NCBI RefSeq assembly: GCF_000716785.1
Contig: NZ_JNYY01000001.1
Span: 1,116,001-1,180,000, forward strand
Source: Amycolatopsis vancoresmycina
GTDB taxonomy: Bacteria; Actinomycetota; Actinomycetes; Mycobacteriales; Pseudonocardiaceae
Direction: 5' to 3'
DNA length: 64,000 nucleotides
Part shown: positions 33,661 through 42,226 of the stretch, one piece after another
Position numbering within the stretch: position 1 is the first letter of the stretch
How the letters are laid out: each line of letters begins with the position of its first letter
Notes under the pieces: model-generated
Database searches by the model: none
What the model saw: the letters and a program-made list of their open reading frames with translations, nothing else
Told to the model about the DNA's origin: nothing
Translations under genes and position numbers: made by a program

Positions 33661-33713
33661 GTCGCGAATGACTCATTCGGGACATCCGAGGTCCCGAATG
33701 AGTCATTCGCGAC
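33661..33713. repeat. 23-bp-arm palindromic element, copy 2
   Basis: Perfect 23-base arms at 33661-33683 and 33691-33713 with a 7-base loop, sharing CGAATGACTCATTCGGGAC with copy 1 (24861-24913). The second base pair is T-A here and C-G there, so pairing is preserved. It sits between apt (stop at 33748, minus strand) and rel (start 33523), where it could terminate or attenuate transcription. Confidence 0.9.
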
Positions 33714-33747
33714 GTTTGAGCGCCGCCGGTGCACTCGGCGAGTGGCG

Positions 33748-34266
33748 TCAGCAGACCTGGAGGGCGTGGACCTTGCGGGCGGCGAGGACCTCACGGCCGC
33801 CCAGGGCGGCCAGCTCCAGGACCACGGACACGCTGTCGACCACCGCGCCCGCGTCCTCCAGGAGCTTGCCCGTCGCCGCGACCGTGCCGCCCGTGGCCAG
33901 GACGTCGTCCAGGATCGCGATGCGCTGGCCCGGGCGGACCACGCCGGCCGGGAGCTCCACCGTCGCCGTGCCGTACTCCAGGGCGTAGTCGACGCGGCCC
34001 GCCACCGCCGGGAGCTTGCCCGGCTTGCGGATCAGCACCACGCCGAGGCCGCGGGCGTACCCGACGGCCGCGGCGAGGAGGAACCCGCGGGCTTCCACAC
34101 CCGCGAGCGCCTCGACACCGGACGGCAGCGTCTCCGCCAGCGCGTCGGTCACCGCCTTGAACGCACCCGCGTCCGCGAACAGCGGGCTCAGGTCGCGGAA
34201 CAGCACGCCGGGCTCGGGGAAGTCCGGCACCTCCGCGATCAGGCCGAGGGCGTCGTCGAGCTGCAT
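33748..34266 (-). CDS. apt: Adenine phosphoribosyltransferase
   Basis: A 172-residue purine-salvage enzyme converting adenine and PRPP to AMP. The PRPP loop is VAILDDVLATGGTVAATGKLL; the flexible-loop region is VLIRKPGKLPAVAGRVDYALEYGTATVEL, and FRDLSPLFADAGAF matches the family's N-terminus. ATG at 34266 lies next to the secF stop (34268), so it is probably translated from the secDF transcript. Confidence 0.96.
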   Translation of the reverse strand: MQLDDALGLIAEVPDFPEPGVLFRDLSPLFADAGAFKAVTDALAETLPSGVEALAGVEARGFLLAAAVGYARGLGVVLIRKPGKLPAVAGRVDYALEYGTATVELPAGVVRPGQRIAILDDVLATGGTVAATGKLLEDAGAVVDSVSVVLELAALGGREVLAARKVHALQVC

Positions 34267-34267
34267 G

Positions 34268-35482
34268 TCAGCGCTTCCGCTTCCCAGCCGGGCGCTGCTT
34301 CTGGATCCGGGCGGGGACGCTGGCCGCGGCCGCGTACGCCTTCTCCTTGCGCAGTTCCTTCGCCAGGGCGTCGTCGTCCGAGGCGTCGAAGTCCTCGCCC
34401 GCCGCCTTGCGCTCCTGGTTGGCGCGCCGCTGGCGGACCCGCTCGGCCTGCTGCGCGTACTTCGGGTCACGCATCTTGAAGTCGACCAGCAGCGGTGTCG
34501 CCAGTGCCACCGACGACAGGACGCCGACGAGGGTACCGGTGAGCTGCACCAGCGCCAGGTCCTGCAGCGTGCCCGAGCCGAGCAGCACGTACCCGACGAT
34601 CAGCAGGCCGAGGATCGGCAGCAGCGCGATGAACGCCGTGTTGAACGACCGCATCAGGGTCTGGTTCAGCGCGAGGTTCGCGGCCTCGCCGTACGTCCGG
34701 CGGGTCAGCCCGAGCAGGCCGCGCGTGTTCTCGCGGACCTTGTCGAACACCACCACCGTGTCGTACAGCGAGAACCCGAGGATGGTCAGCAGGCCGATCA
34801 CGGTCGCCGGGGTGACCTCGAAGCCGACCAGCGAGTACACCCCCGCGGTGACGAAGATGTCGTGCAGCAGCGAGATCAGCGCCGCCAGTGCCATCCGCCC
34901 GTCGAAGTAGATGGCCAGGAAGATGACCACCGCGACGAGGAACACCCCGAGCGCGATCAGCGCCTTCTGCGAGATCTCCCCGCCCCACGACGCGCTCACC
35001 GCACTGTCGCTGATGGCCTGGACGCTGGGCTGGCCGTTGGTGCCCTTCGGGCCCAGATCGGTGAACAGGCCCTGCTTGAGCTTGGCGACGTCGGCCGCGT
35101 TCAGCGTGTCGGTGCGGATCTGGATGGTCGCCGCGTTGCCGGTGCCGACCTTCTGCGCCTCCGCGGCCGGGTGGCCGAGGGCCTTCTGGAACGACTCCTT
35201 GGCCTGGTCCTCGGTGATCACGCCGTGAATGCCGTTGGCGGGCAGCTGGATCTGCGTGCCGCCCTCGAACTCGATGCCGAGGTTGAAGCCGCGGAAGATC
35301 ATCGAGGCGAGGCACACCAGCACCAGCGCCGCGAAGAAGAGGTACCAGCGCTTGCGCTTGCCGACGACGTCGAACGCACCCGTGCCCACGTACAGCCGGT
35401 GGAAGACGCTTTCCTTCTTGCCGGGCTTCGCCGCGACCTTGACGTCGCCGTCGGCGTCCGTGCCCAGTTCTTCGACCCCCAC
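34268..35482 (-). CDS. secF: Protein translocase subunit SecF
   Basis: A 404-residue membrane subunit of SecDF, which uses the proton gradient to help pull Sec-exported proteins across the membrane. It has six helices with the family motifs FRGFNLGIEFEGGTQIQLP and TPATVIGLLTILGFSLYDTVVVFDKVREN. The ~75-residue charged cytoplasmic C-terminal tail is typical of actinobacterial forms. GTG at 35482 has AGGAGG six bases upstream inside the end of secD; one base separates the genes. Confidence 0.96.
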   Translation of the reverse strand: MGVEELGTDADGDVKVAAKPGKKESVFHRLYVGTGAFDVVGKRKRWYLFFAALVLVCLASMIFRGFNLGIEFEGGTQIQLPANGIHGVITEDQAKESFQKALGHPAAEAQKVGTGNAATIQIRTDTLNAADVAKLKQGLFTDLGPKGTNGQPSVQAISDSAVSASWGGEISQKALIALGVFLVAVVIFLAIYFDGRMALAALISLLHDIFVTAGVYSLVGFEVTPATVIGLLTILGFSLYDTVVVFDKVRENTRGLLGLTRRTYGEAANLALNQTLMRSFNTAFIALLPILGLLIVGYVLLGSGTLQDLALVQLTGTLVGVLSSVALATPLLVDFKMRDPKYAQQAERVRQRRANQERKAAGEDFDASDDDALAKELRKEKAYAAAASVPARIQKQRPAGKRKR

Positions 35483-35483
35483 G

Positions 35484-37283
35484 TCAGGCCTCCTTCACGT
35501 TCGCGCGGCCGACCGAAGCCGCCTTCTTCCGCTGCGAACCCAGTTGCTGCACGGCGCCGAGGCCCAGGTGCCTCGGATTGGACAGGAACGCGTTCTTGGA
35601 CGTGGACACCATGGCCACCAGCGGGTGCGTCACCAGGTACACGACGACCAGGTCGAGCACCGTGGACATGCCGAGGGTGAACGCGAAGCCCTGGACGTCG
35701 CCGACCGCGATGACGTACAGGATCGCCGCGGCCAGGAAGCTCACCGCGTCCGAGGCCAGGATGGTGCGCCGGGCGCGGACCCAGCCGCGCGGCACCGCGG
35801 ACCGGAACGTCCGGCCCTCCCGGATTTCGTCCTTGAGCCGTTCGAAGTAGATGACGAACGAGTCCGCCGTGATCCCGATGGCGATGATCAGGCCGGCGAT
35901 GCCCGCGAGGTCCAGCGTGTAGCCGATCCAGCGGCCGAGCAGCACCAGCACCGCGAACACCAGCGCGCCGGACAGGGCCAGCGACAGGATGGTGAGCACG
36001 CCGAGCAGCCGGTAGTAGAACAGGCAGTAGATGAAGACCACCAGCAGGCCGATGCCGCCGGCGATCAGGCCGGCCTGCAGCGAGGCCAGGCCGAGGGTCG
36101 CCGACACCGTGGTGGCGTCCGAGGACGCGAACGACAGCGGCAGCGAGCCGTACTTGAGGATGTCCGAGAGGTCCTTCGCCTCGGACTGGGTGAACTTGCC
36201 GGTGATCTGGGTGTTGCCGTCGAGGATGGCCACCTGGATGTTCGGCGCGGACACGACCTGCGTGTCGAGCACGAACGCCGCCTGCTGGCCGGTGTTCTTC
36301 GAGGTGAAGTCGGCCCAGATCTTGGTGCCCTCGCTCTTGAAGCTGAGGTTCACCACCCACTGGCCGCGCTGCTGGTCGTAGCCCGAGGTCGAGTCGGCGA
36401 TCTCGGTGCCCGGCAGGAACTCCGGCTCCAGCAGGTACTTGTAGGTGTTGTGGTCACCGCAGGCGACCAGCGGCAGCTTCGGGTCGTCGTTGCCTTCGAG
36501 GGCGTCCTTGGCGTTCGGCGCGCAGGTCAGCGACGCCATCGCCTTCGCGACGAGCTCCTGGTTCGGCTGGCCGTCGGCGCCGATCAGCTTCGGGTCCTGG
36601 CGGACCGCCTTGGCGGCCTGGATCTGCTGTGCGGTCTGCGCGTCGACCGAGCCGTCCGAGGGCGCCGGCGCCGGGGTCGAGGCGGGCGGCGGCGTGGTGC
36701 TGCTGCTCGGCGGGGCCGGCGTGGTGGTCTGCTGCTGCGCGGGCGCGGCACCCGGCGCGCCACCGCCACCGGACTTGGTGCTGGTCGGCGCCCCGGAGGA
36801 CGCCGTCGGCGCGCCCGAGGACGGCGGGGCCGAGGTCTTCGGCGCCCCCGAGGTGGGCGTGCCGGTGGCCGGCGGCGGGGTCGTCTGCGGCGGCACCACC
36901 GGCTGGGTGGCGTTCGCGACGACCTTCCGGAAGCCCAGCTTCGCGGTCTTGCCCAGGTTCTTCGCCTGGTCGCCCTGCTCGCCGGGGACCGTGATGACGA
37001 CGTTGTTGCCGTCGAGGAGGACCTCGGTGCCGCTGACGCCGATCCCGTTGACGCGGCGCTCGATGATCTGGCGCGCCTGGTTCAGGGACTCCCGCGTCGG
37101 CTGGCCGCCGTCGGGGGTGCGGGCGGTGAGCGTGACCCGGGTGCCGCCCTGCAGGTCGATGCCCAGTTTCGGGGTCGGCTTGTGGTTGCCGGTGAGGAAG
37201 ACCAGCGCGTACAGGACGATCACGATCAGGGCGAACAGGGCGAGATAGCGTCCCGGGCGGAGATGCCCGGCTGAAGCTGCCAC
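35484..37283 (-). CDS. secD: Protein translocase subunit SecD
   Basis: A 599-residue SecDF subunit with six helices. The first is followed by GIDLQGGTRVTLTA and the large periplasmic P1 domain; the C-terminal half has the membrane core, with GLIIAIGITADSFVIYFERLKDEIREG. P1 contains an insert of about 100 residues, almost only Pro, Thr, Ser, Ala and Gly (about residues 128-225), which splits the domain and probably extends outside the membrane. GTG at 37283 follows GGAG. The minus-strand order is yajC-secD-secF-apt-rel. Confidence 0.96.
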   Translation of the reverse strand: MAASAGHLRPGRYLALFALIVIVLYALVFLTGNHKPTPKLGIDLQGGTRVTLTARTPDGGQPTRESLNQARQIIERRVNGIGVSGTEVLLDGNNVVITVPGEQGDQAKNLGKTAKLGFRKVVANATQPVVPPQTTPPPATGTPTSGAPKTSAPPSSGAPTASSGAPTSTKSGGGGAPGAAPAQQQTTTPAPPSSSTTPPPASTPAPAPSDGSVDAQTAQQIQAAKAVRQDPKLIGADGQPNQELVAKAMASLTCAPNAKDALEGNDDPKLPLVACGDHNTYKYLLEPEFLPGTEIADSTSGYDQQRGQWVVNLSFKSEGTKIWADFTSKNTGQQAAFVLDTQVVSAPNIQVAILDGNTQITGKFTQSEAKDLSDILKYGSLPLSFASSDATTVSATLGLASLQAGLIAGGIGLLVVFIYCLFYYRLLGVLTILSLALSGALVFAVLVLLGRWIGYTLDLAGIAGLIIAIGITADSFVIYFERLKDEIREGRTFRSAVPRGWVRARRTILASDAVSFLAAAILYVIAVGDVQGFAFTLGMSTVLDLVVVYLVTHPLVAMVSTSKNAFLSNPRHLGLGAVQQLGSQRKKAASVGRANVKEA

Positions 37284-37398
37284 GGTGCTTCGGTCTCCTC
37301 GGACGGGGTGGACCCCAACGTTGCGGTGCCCGCCCGGAGGGTTACCGGGAGGGACTGTGTGCGATTCACTCCCGGGCACGGGTATGACGGCGGACACG

Positions 37399-37432
37399 CA
37401 CGCAGCACCGAGACACTACTCGGTGCTGCGTG
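37399..37432. terminator. 14-bp hairpin between yajC and secD
   Basis: CACGCAGCACCGAG (37399-37412) pairs perfectly with CTCGGTGCTGCGTG (37419-37432) around a 6-base loop. It lies in the 216-base yajC-secD gap, 116 bases upstream of secD, with no T-tract. It may be an attenuator, processing site or terminator for yajC. Confidence 0.55.
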
Positions 37433-37499
37433 AGCCCGGCGTGCGAGGCCACACCGACTTTCGTCGGGATTCCCGCCCGGCCCAGGAGTGCCGCGGAAG

Positions 37500-37910
37500 T
37501 TACTTCTTGCCGTGCTCCAGCGGCGGCGCCACCTGCGCGGTGGTCGGCGGCTCCTCGGTCTTGACGGCGGTGGCGGACTCGATGACGGCCGGCTCCTCGG
37601 CGGGCGTCTCGACGGCCTCGTCGGCGGCGTCCTCCTCGGTCTCGACGACCGGCTCGACCTTCTCGCGGACCGCGAGCCGCAGCCAGGTGGTGACGACGCC
37701 GGGCGCGATCTCGATGTCGATCGTCGTGTCACCGGAGGTGTCCGCGACGGTGCCGTAGAGACCCGAGGTGGTCATCACGCGGTCACCGGGCGCCAGGCTG
37801 TTCTGCAGGTCCTGCTGCGCGGCCTGCTGCTTCTTCTGCTTCCGCGTGCTCATCACCAGCGGCACGGCGAGGACGAGCACGAGCAGCAGGGGCAGCAATA
37901 GCTGTTGCAT
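37500..37910 (-). CDS. yajC: Preprotein translocase subunit YajC
   Basis: A 136-residue protein: one N-terminal membrane helix (LLLPLLLVLVLAVPLVM), a basic stretch (STRKQKKQQ), the YajC core (NSLAPGDRVMTTSGLYGTVADTSGDTTIDIEIAPGVVTTWLRLAV) and an acidic tail. YajC associates with SecDF. ATG at 37910 is preceded by GGAG four bases upstream and starts right at the membrane helix. Confidence 0.93.
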   Translation of the reverse strand: MQQLLLPLLLVLVLAVPLVMSTRKQKKQQAAQQDLQNSLAPGDRVMTTSGLYGTVADTSGDTTIDIEIAPGVVTTWLRLAVREKVEPVVETEEDAADEAVETPAEEPAVIESATAVKTEEPPTTAQVAPPLEHGKK

Positions 37911-38029
37911 GATTCTCCGTTCGACGGACACCGGGCCCAGCCGAAATGTCCGGTTTTTGGGTATGTGCTCCTGTCAAGTGTGCCAGGTACCAGCGCGGAC
38001 GCCAGCACCCACCCGCCGGTTCGGGCCGC

Positions 38030-39097
38030 TCAGTCCTGCTCGAACAGCAGCGGCCCGCCCTGGTCCGGGCGCCCCGGGAGGTCCGCGGGCGGCACCATGC
38101 CGAGGTGTTCCCACGCGGTCGCGGTAGCGACGCGGCCGCGCGGGGTGCGGGCGAGCATACCGGCGCGCACCAGGTAGGGCTCGCACACCTCTTCCACGGT
38201 GGTCGCCTCCTCCCCCACGGCCACCGCCAGCGTCGAGATGCCGACCGGCCCGCCGCCGAACGACCTGGTCAGCGCGGTGAGCACGGCCCGGTCGAGCCGG
38301 TCGAGGCCCAGCTCGTCGACGTCGTAGACGGCCAGCGCGGCCCGGGCGACCTCGCGGGTCACCTTGCCGTCGGCGCGCACCTCGGCGTAGTCGCGGACGC
38401 GCCGCAGCAGCCGGTTCGCGATCCGGGGCGTGCCCCGCGAGCGGCCGGCGATCTCCGCGCAGCCGTCGCGGTCGATCGGGATGTCGAGGATCGTCGCCGC
38501 GCGGCGGACGACCAGCTCCAGCTCGGCGTCGGTGTAGAACTCCATCTGGCCGGTGAAGCCGAACCGGTCGCGCAGCGGGCCGGTCAGCGAGCCGGACCGG
38601 GTGGTGGCCCCGACCAGCGTGAACGGCGCGATTTCGAGGGGGATGCTGGTGGCGCCGGGGCCCTTGCCGACGACGACGTCGACCCGGAAGTCCTCCATCG
38701 CCAGGTAGAGCATCTCCTCGGCGGGGCGGGCGATCCGGTGGATCTCGTCGATGAACAGGACGTCGCCGGGCGCGAGGTTGGACAGCATCGCGGCGAGGTC
38801 GCCGGCCCGTTCCAGGGCCGGGCCGGAGGTGATCCGGATGGCCGCGCCGAGCTCGGCCGCGACGATCATCGCCATCGACGTCTTGCCGAGGCCGGGCGGG
38901 CCGGACAGCAGGACGTGGTCCGGCGGCACGCCGCGGCGGCGCGCACTCTCCAGCACCAGCTCCAGCTGCTCGCGCACGCGCGGCTGGCCGACGAACTCGT
39001 CGAGCTTGCGCGGCCGCAGGGTGCCCTCGACGTTCTCTTCGCCGGTCTGGGCCCACGCCGAGAGGGCTTCGTCATCCTCCACGGCTTCATACTCCAT
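38030..39097 (-). CDS. ruvB: Holliday junction branch-migration ATPase RuvB
   Basis: A 355-residue AAA+ motor that drives Holliday-junction migration with RuvA. Walker A is LSGPPGLGKTSMAMIVAAEL, Walker B LFIDEIHRIARP, sensor 1 VGATTRSGSLTGPLRDRFG, and the C-terminal winged helix follows DELGLDRLDRAVL. It ends with GMLARTPRGRVATATAWEHLG as usual. ATG at 39097 lies eight bases after ruvA in a ruvC-ruvA-ruvB operon. Confidence 0.97.
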   Translation of the reverse strand: MEYEAVEDDEALSAWAQTGEENVEGTLRPRKLDEFVGQPRVREQLELVLESARRRGVPPDHVLLSGPPGLGKTSMAMIVAAELGAAIRITSGPALERAGDLAAMLSNLAPGDVLFIDEIHRIARPAEEMLYLAMEDFRVDVVVGKGPGATSIPLEIAPFTLVGATTRSGSLTGPLRDRFGFTGQMEFYTDAELELVVRRAATILDIPIDRDGCAEIAGRSRGTPRIANRLLRRVRDYAEVRADGKVTREVARAALAVYDVDELGLDRLDRAVLTALTRSFGGGPVGISTLAVAVGEEATTVEEVCEPYLVRAGMLARTPRGRVATATAWEHLGMVPPADLPGRPDQGGPLLFEQD

Positions 39098-39105
39098 GCC
39101 CGCGC

Positions 39106-39699
39106 CTACCGCTTCCGGCCGAGGGTGGCCAGGGCGGCCCGCAGCACGCTCGACGTCGTGTGGCCGTCGCCGTCGGCGAGGACCTTGTCGACGGCCTGCT
39201 CGGCCTGCTTGGCCGGGAAGCCGAGGCCGGCCAGCGCCTCGACGACCTCCGAGCGCAGGGCGCCGGGCGCGGTGACCGCGGGCGCTTCGCCTGAGCCGAG
39301 CGCGGTGACCTTGTCGCGCAGTTCGAGGGTGAGGCGTTCGGCGCCCTTGCGGCCGATGCCGGGCACCGAGGTGAGCACGGTGATGTTGCCTTCCACCAGC
39401 GCGGCGCGCAGCTTGTCGGGGTCGAGCACGGCGAGGGTGGCCAGCGCGAGCCGCGGCCCGATCCCGGACACCGTCTGCAGCAGCCCGAACAGCTCGCGCG
39501 CGTCCACGTCGGCGAAGCCGAACAACGTCAGCGAGTCCTCGCGCACGACCAAGGCGGTGTGCAGGCGGGTTTCTTCGCCGCGGCGCAGGGTGGCCAGGGT
39601 CGCCGGGGTGGCCTGCACGGCGAAGCCGACCCCGCCGACCTCGACCACGACGTGGTCGAGACCGACCGACAGGACTTCTCCGCGTACCGACGAGATCAT
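39106..39699 (-). CDS. ruvA: Holliday junction DNA-binding protein RuvA
   Basis: A 197-residue junction-binding subunit. Domain I starts MISSVRGEVLSVGLDHVVVEVGGVGF; domain II carries two helix-hairpin-helix motifs (FGLLQTVSGIGPRLALATLAVL and LTSVPGIGRKGAERLTLEL); domain III, the RuvB contact, ends the protein (AGLGFPAKQAEQAVDKVL). ATG at 39699 overlaps the ruvC stop as ATGA. Confidence 0.97.
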   Translation of the reverse strand: MISSVRGEVLSVGLDHVVVEVGGVGFAVQATPATLATLRRGEETRLHTALVVREDSLTLFGFADVDARELFGLLQTVSGIGPRLALATLAVLDPDKLRAALVEGNITVLTSVPGIGRKGAERLTLELRDKVTALGSGEAPAVTAPGALRSEVVEALAGLGFPAKQAEQAVDKVLADGDGHTTSSVLRAALATLGRKR

Positions 39700-40280
39700 C
39701 GTGCTGCTCCAGGATTCTTCGCTTGCTTCGCCGCGGCGGCGAGGCGGGCTTTGTGCGTGCGGGCCATTTCGGCCGCGCGAGCTTCGGCTTCGGCGAGCCG
39801 GGCCCGCATCGGCTCCCGCCAGAGGTGGCAGATGGCCAGCGCGAGGGCATCCGCGGCGTCGGCGGGGTGCGGCGCGACCTCGAGATTGAGCAGCCGCATC
39901 ACCATGGCCGTGACCTGGGCCTTGTCGGCCCGGCCGGACCCGCTGACGGCGGCCTTGACCTCGCTCGGGGTGTGGAACACGACCGGCAGGCCCCGGCGCG
40001 CGGCGGCCAGTGCGACCACGCCACCGGCCTGCGCGGTCCCCATCGCGGTGCGGACGTTGTGCTGGGCGAAGACGCGCTCGACCGCCACCGCGGCCGGCTT
40101 GTACCGGTCCATCCACCGCTCGACCTCGTCGGAGATGCCGAGCAGGCGGTGGGCCAGGTCGGCGTCCGCCGGCGTCCGCACGACGTCGACGGCGACGCAG
40201 CGGACGGCCCGGCCCTTGCCGCCGTCGACCACTCCGAGGCCGCACCTGGTCAGACCGGGGTCGACCCCGAGCACCCGCAC
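39696..40280 (-). CDS. ruvC: Crossover junction endodeoxyribonuclease RuvC
   Basis: A 194-residue Holliday-junction resolvase. The acidic catalytic residues are in VLGVDPGLTRCGLG (Asp7), AVAVERVFAQHN (Glu) and the C-terminal HPADAADALALAICH pair. A ~35-residue Ala/Lys/Arg-rich tail extends past the usual end. GTG at 40280. It heads the ruvCAB operon and is divergent from a cupin gene, 65 bases apart. Confidence 0.96.
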   Translation of the reverse strand: MRVLGVDPGLTRCGLGVVDGGKGRAVRCVAVDVVRTPADADLAHRLLGISDEVERWMDRYKPAAVAVERVFAQHNVRTAMGTAQAGGVVALAAARRGLPVVFHTPSEVKAAVSGSGRADKAQVTAMVMRLLNLEVAPHPADAADALALAICHLWREPMRARLAEAEARAAEMARTHKARLAAAAKQAKNPGAAR

Positions 40281-40345
40281 CCGTTTTCCTTCCCGCCGCG
40301 AACACCAGTTCGAGCTTGCAGGCTACTGGGCGCGTCTGCGGCAGG

Positions 40346-40795
40346 ATGGAGGACATGCCGGAGCCGTCGGATTTCGTCACCCACCTGGGCCTGCAGCCCC
40401 TGCCCGTCGAAGGGGGGCAGTGGGCGCAGAGCTGGCGCTCGGCGGACGGGTCCGCGATCTACTACCTGCTCGTCGCGCCCGAACGCTCCGCGCCGCACCG
40501 CCTCGACCGGGTCGAGGTGTACGCCCACCACGCGGGCGCGCCGGCGGCGATGCTGCTGCTGCACCCGGACGGCTCGGTGGAGCGGCCGGTGCTGGGGACC
40601 GACGTCGCCGCCGGGGAACGCCCGCAGGTCGTGGTGCCCGCCGGGACGTGGCAGGCGACCGTCACGCGCGGGGCGTGGAGCCTGCTGGGGACGGTCGTCG
40701 TGCCGCCCTACACGGACGACTGCGTCGAGTTCGCGCCCGCCGCGGACCTGGCGCAGCGGTATCCGGAAGCGGCCGCCGACCTGGAGGAGTTCTAG
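40346..40795 (+). CDS. DUF985 cupin-like protein
   Basis: A 149-residue single-domain cupin of the DUF985 type: SAIYYLLVAPERSAPHRLDRVEVYAHHAGAPAAMLLLHPDGS, then VVVPAGTWQATV and GTVVVPPYTDDCVEFA, with the family's Asp/His pattern. The function is unknown. ATG at 40346 or 40355 both fit; spacing to GG-rich sequence favours the first. Its TAG stop shares a CTAG with the stop of the convergent DUF4262 gene. Confidence 0.8.
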   Translation: MEDMPEPSDFVTHLGLQPLPVEGGQWAQSWRSADGSAIYYLLVAPERSAPHRLDRVEVYAHHAGAPAAMLLLHPDGSVERPVLGTDVAAGERPQVVVPAGTWQATVTRGAWSLLGTVVVPPYTDDCVEFAPAADLAQRYPEAAADLEEF

Positions 40796-41343
40796 GGGCC
40801 GTCGACGCCGGGGGTCCAGCTCTCGGGGTCGCCGCTCTCGGTCAGCACCGGCTGCCAGCGCGCGAAGCCCTCGGGGGCGTCCGGGTGCCAGGGGAACTTG
40901 CCCTCCGGCGTGGCGACGATCAGCTGCAGGGCCGGGAAGTCGCCGTCGGGGTAGATGAGGAACGCCGTGCCGAAGTACTCGGGGTAGTGCCCCTTGTTGA
41001 CGCGCTCGAGGACGACCGGGACGCCCTCGAAGAAGTCGTCGTAGCGCTTGCCGACCTCGAAGATCTCGCCGTTGGCGGCGCGGTCGACGTAGGCGTCGAG
41101 CAGGACGGGCCCGATCTGCTCGGGCAGCCCGACCACGACGGCCTCCGGTACGTGGTGCAGCGCCCAGGCGCAGGCGGTGAAGCAGTAGCCGGCGCCTTCG
41201 TCGTCACCGGCGACGTTGATGACGGCGTTGCCGCGGTCCTTCGCCTGCTCCTCGATCCATTCGATGAGGCGCAGTTCGTCCGCGGACAGCTCGGCGGTGA
41301 TGTCGGCGGCAGCGGCGGGGGTCGTCGAGGTCACGGCGCACAT
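40792..41343 (-). CDS. DUF4262 domain protein
   Basis: A 183-residue protein matching DUF4262: WIEEQAKDRGNAVINVAGDDEG then YCFTACAWALHHVPEAVVVGLPE, and a conserved tail with QLIVATPEGKFPWHPDAPEGF. The family is uncharacterised. ATG at 41343 has GGGGGAG nine bases upstream; GTG at 41334 is an alternative. It converges on the DUF985 gene. Confidence 0.8.
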   Translation of the reverse strand: MCAVTSTTPAAAADITAELSADELRLIEWIEEQAKDRGNAVINVAGDDEGAGYCFTACAWALHHVPEAVVVGLPEQIGPVLLDAYVDRAANGEIFEVGKRYDDFFEGVPVVLERVNKGHYPEYFGTAFLIYPDGDFPALQLIVATPEGKFPWHPDAPEGFARWQPVLTESGDPESWTPGVDGP

Positions 41344-41429
41344 TGTGCCTGACTCCCCCGCCGGAGCCCAGTGCCCAGGCCGGAAAGTTTCCGGCCTGGG
41401 CACGAAAGCGGTGCGGCGCAAGGGAAAAC

Positions 41430-42185
41430 TCAGCCGACTTCGGCGAGCACCTCGTCGGAGACGTCGAAGTTCGCGTAGACGTTCTGGACGTCGTCGCAGT
41501 CCTCGAGGGCGTCGATCAGCTTGAAGACCTTCTTCGCGCCGTCCGCGTCGAGCGGGACGCTCACCGAGGGCAGGAAGGTCAGGTCGGCCGACTCGTATTC
41601 GAAGCCGGCGTCCTGCAGGGCCTTGCGGACCGGCACCAGGTCGGTCGCCTCGGACACGATCTCGAAGCTCTCGCCGAGGTCGTTGACCTCTTCGGCGCCC
41701 GCGTCGAGCACCGCCATGAGGACGTCGTCCTCCGCGGCGGTGTCCTTGGGCATCAGCACGACACCCTTGCGGTTGAACAGGTAGGCCACCGAGCCCGGGT
41801 CGGCGAGCGAGCCGCCGTTGCGGGTCAAAGCGGTGCGGACCTCCGACGCGGCGCGGTTGCGGTTGTCGGTGAGGCACTCGATCAGGACGGCGACGCCGTT
41901 CGGGCCGTACCCCTCGTAGGTGATGGTCTGCCAGTCGGCGCCACCGGCCTCTTCACCGGCGCCGCGCTTGCGGGCGCGCTCGATGTTGTCCTGCGGGACC
42001 GAGTTCTTCTTCGCCTTCTGGATGGCGTCGTAGAGCGTGGGGTTGCCATCCGGGTCGCCACCACCGGTGCCCGTGCGGGCGGCCACCTCGATGTTCTTGA
42101 TCAACCGCGCGAAGAGCTTGCCGCGCTTCGCGTCGAGGTTGGCCTTCTTGTGCTTCGTGGTGGCCCACTTGGAGTGGCCGCTCAT
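41430..42185 (-). CDS. yebC: YebC/PmpR-type protein (TACO1 family)
   Basis: A 251-residue protein with the family start MSGHSKWATTKHKKANLDAKR and all three domains, including ITYEGYGPNGVAVLIECLTDNRNRAASEVR. The family was long annotated as transcription factors; more recent work links it to relief of ribosome stalling on proline-rich sequences. ATG at 42185 has GGAGGAG upstream. It follows pdxT by 41 bases, the order also seen in mycobacteria. Confidence 0.96.
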   Translation of the reverse strand: MSGHSKWATTKHKKANLDAKRGKLFARLIKNIEVAARTGTGGGDPDGNPTLYDAIQKAKKNSVPQDNIERARKRGAGEEAGGADWQTITYEGYGPNGVAVLIECLTDNRNRAASEVRTALTRNGGSLADPGSVAYLFNRKGVVLMPKDTAAEDDVLMAVLDAGAEEVNDLGESFEIVSEATDLVPVRKALQDAGFEYESADLTFLPSVSVPLDADGAKKVFKLIDALEDCDDVQNVYANFDVSDEVLAEVG

Positions 42186-42226
42186 CTCTCCTCCATCTGT
42201 TCCGTACCCCGGCCGGGCACCGCGTC

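Noticed and set aside
29900..33988. A 1362-residue plus-strand open frame across the amidohydrolase and rel genes
   Set aside because: Shadow of two certain genes; no family resemblance in its translation.
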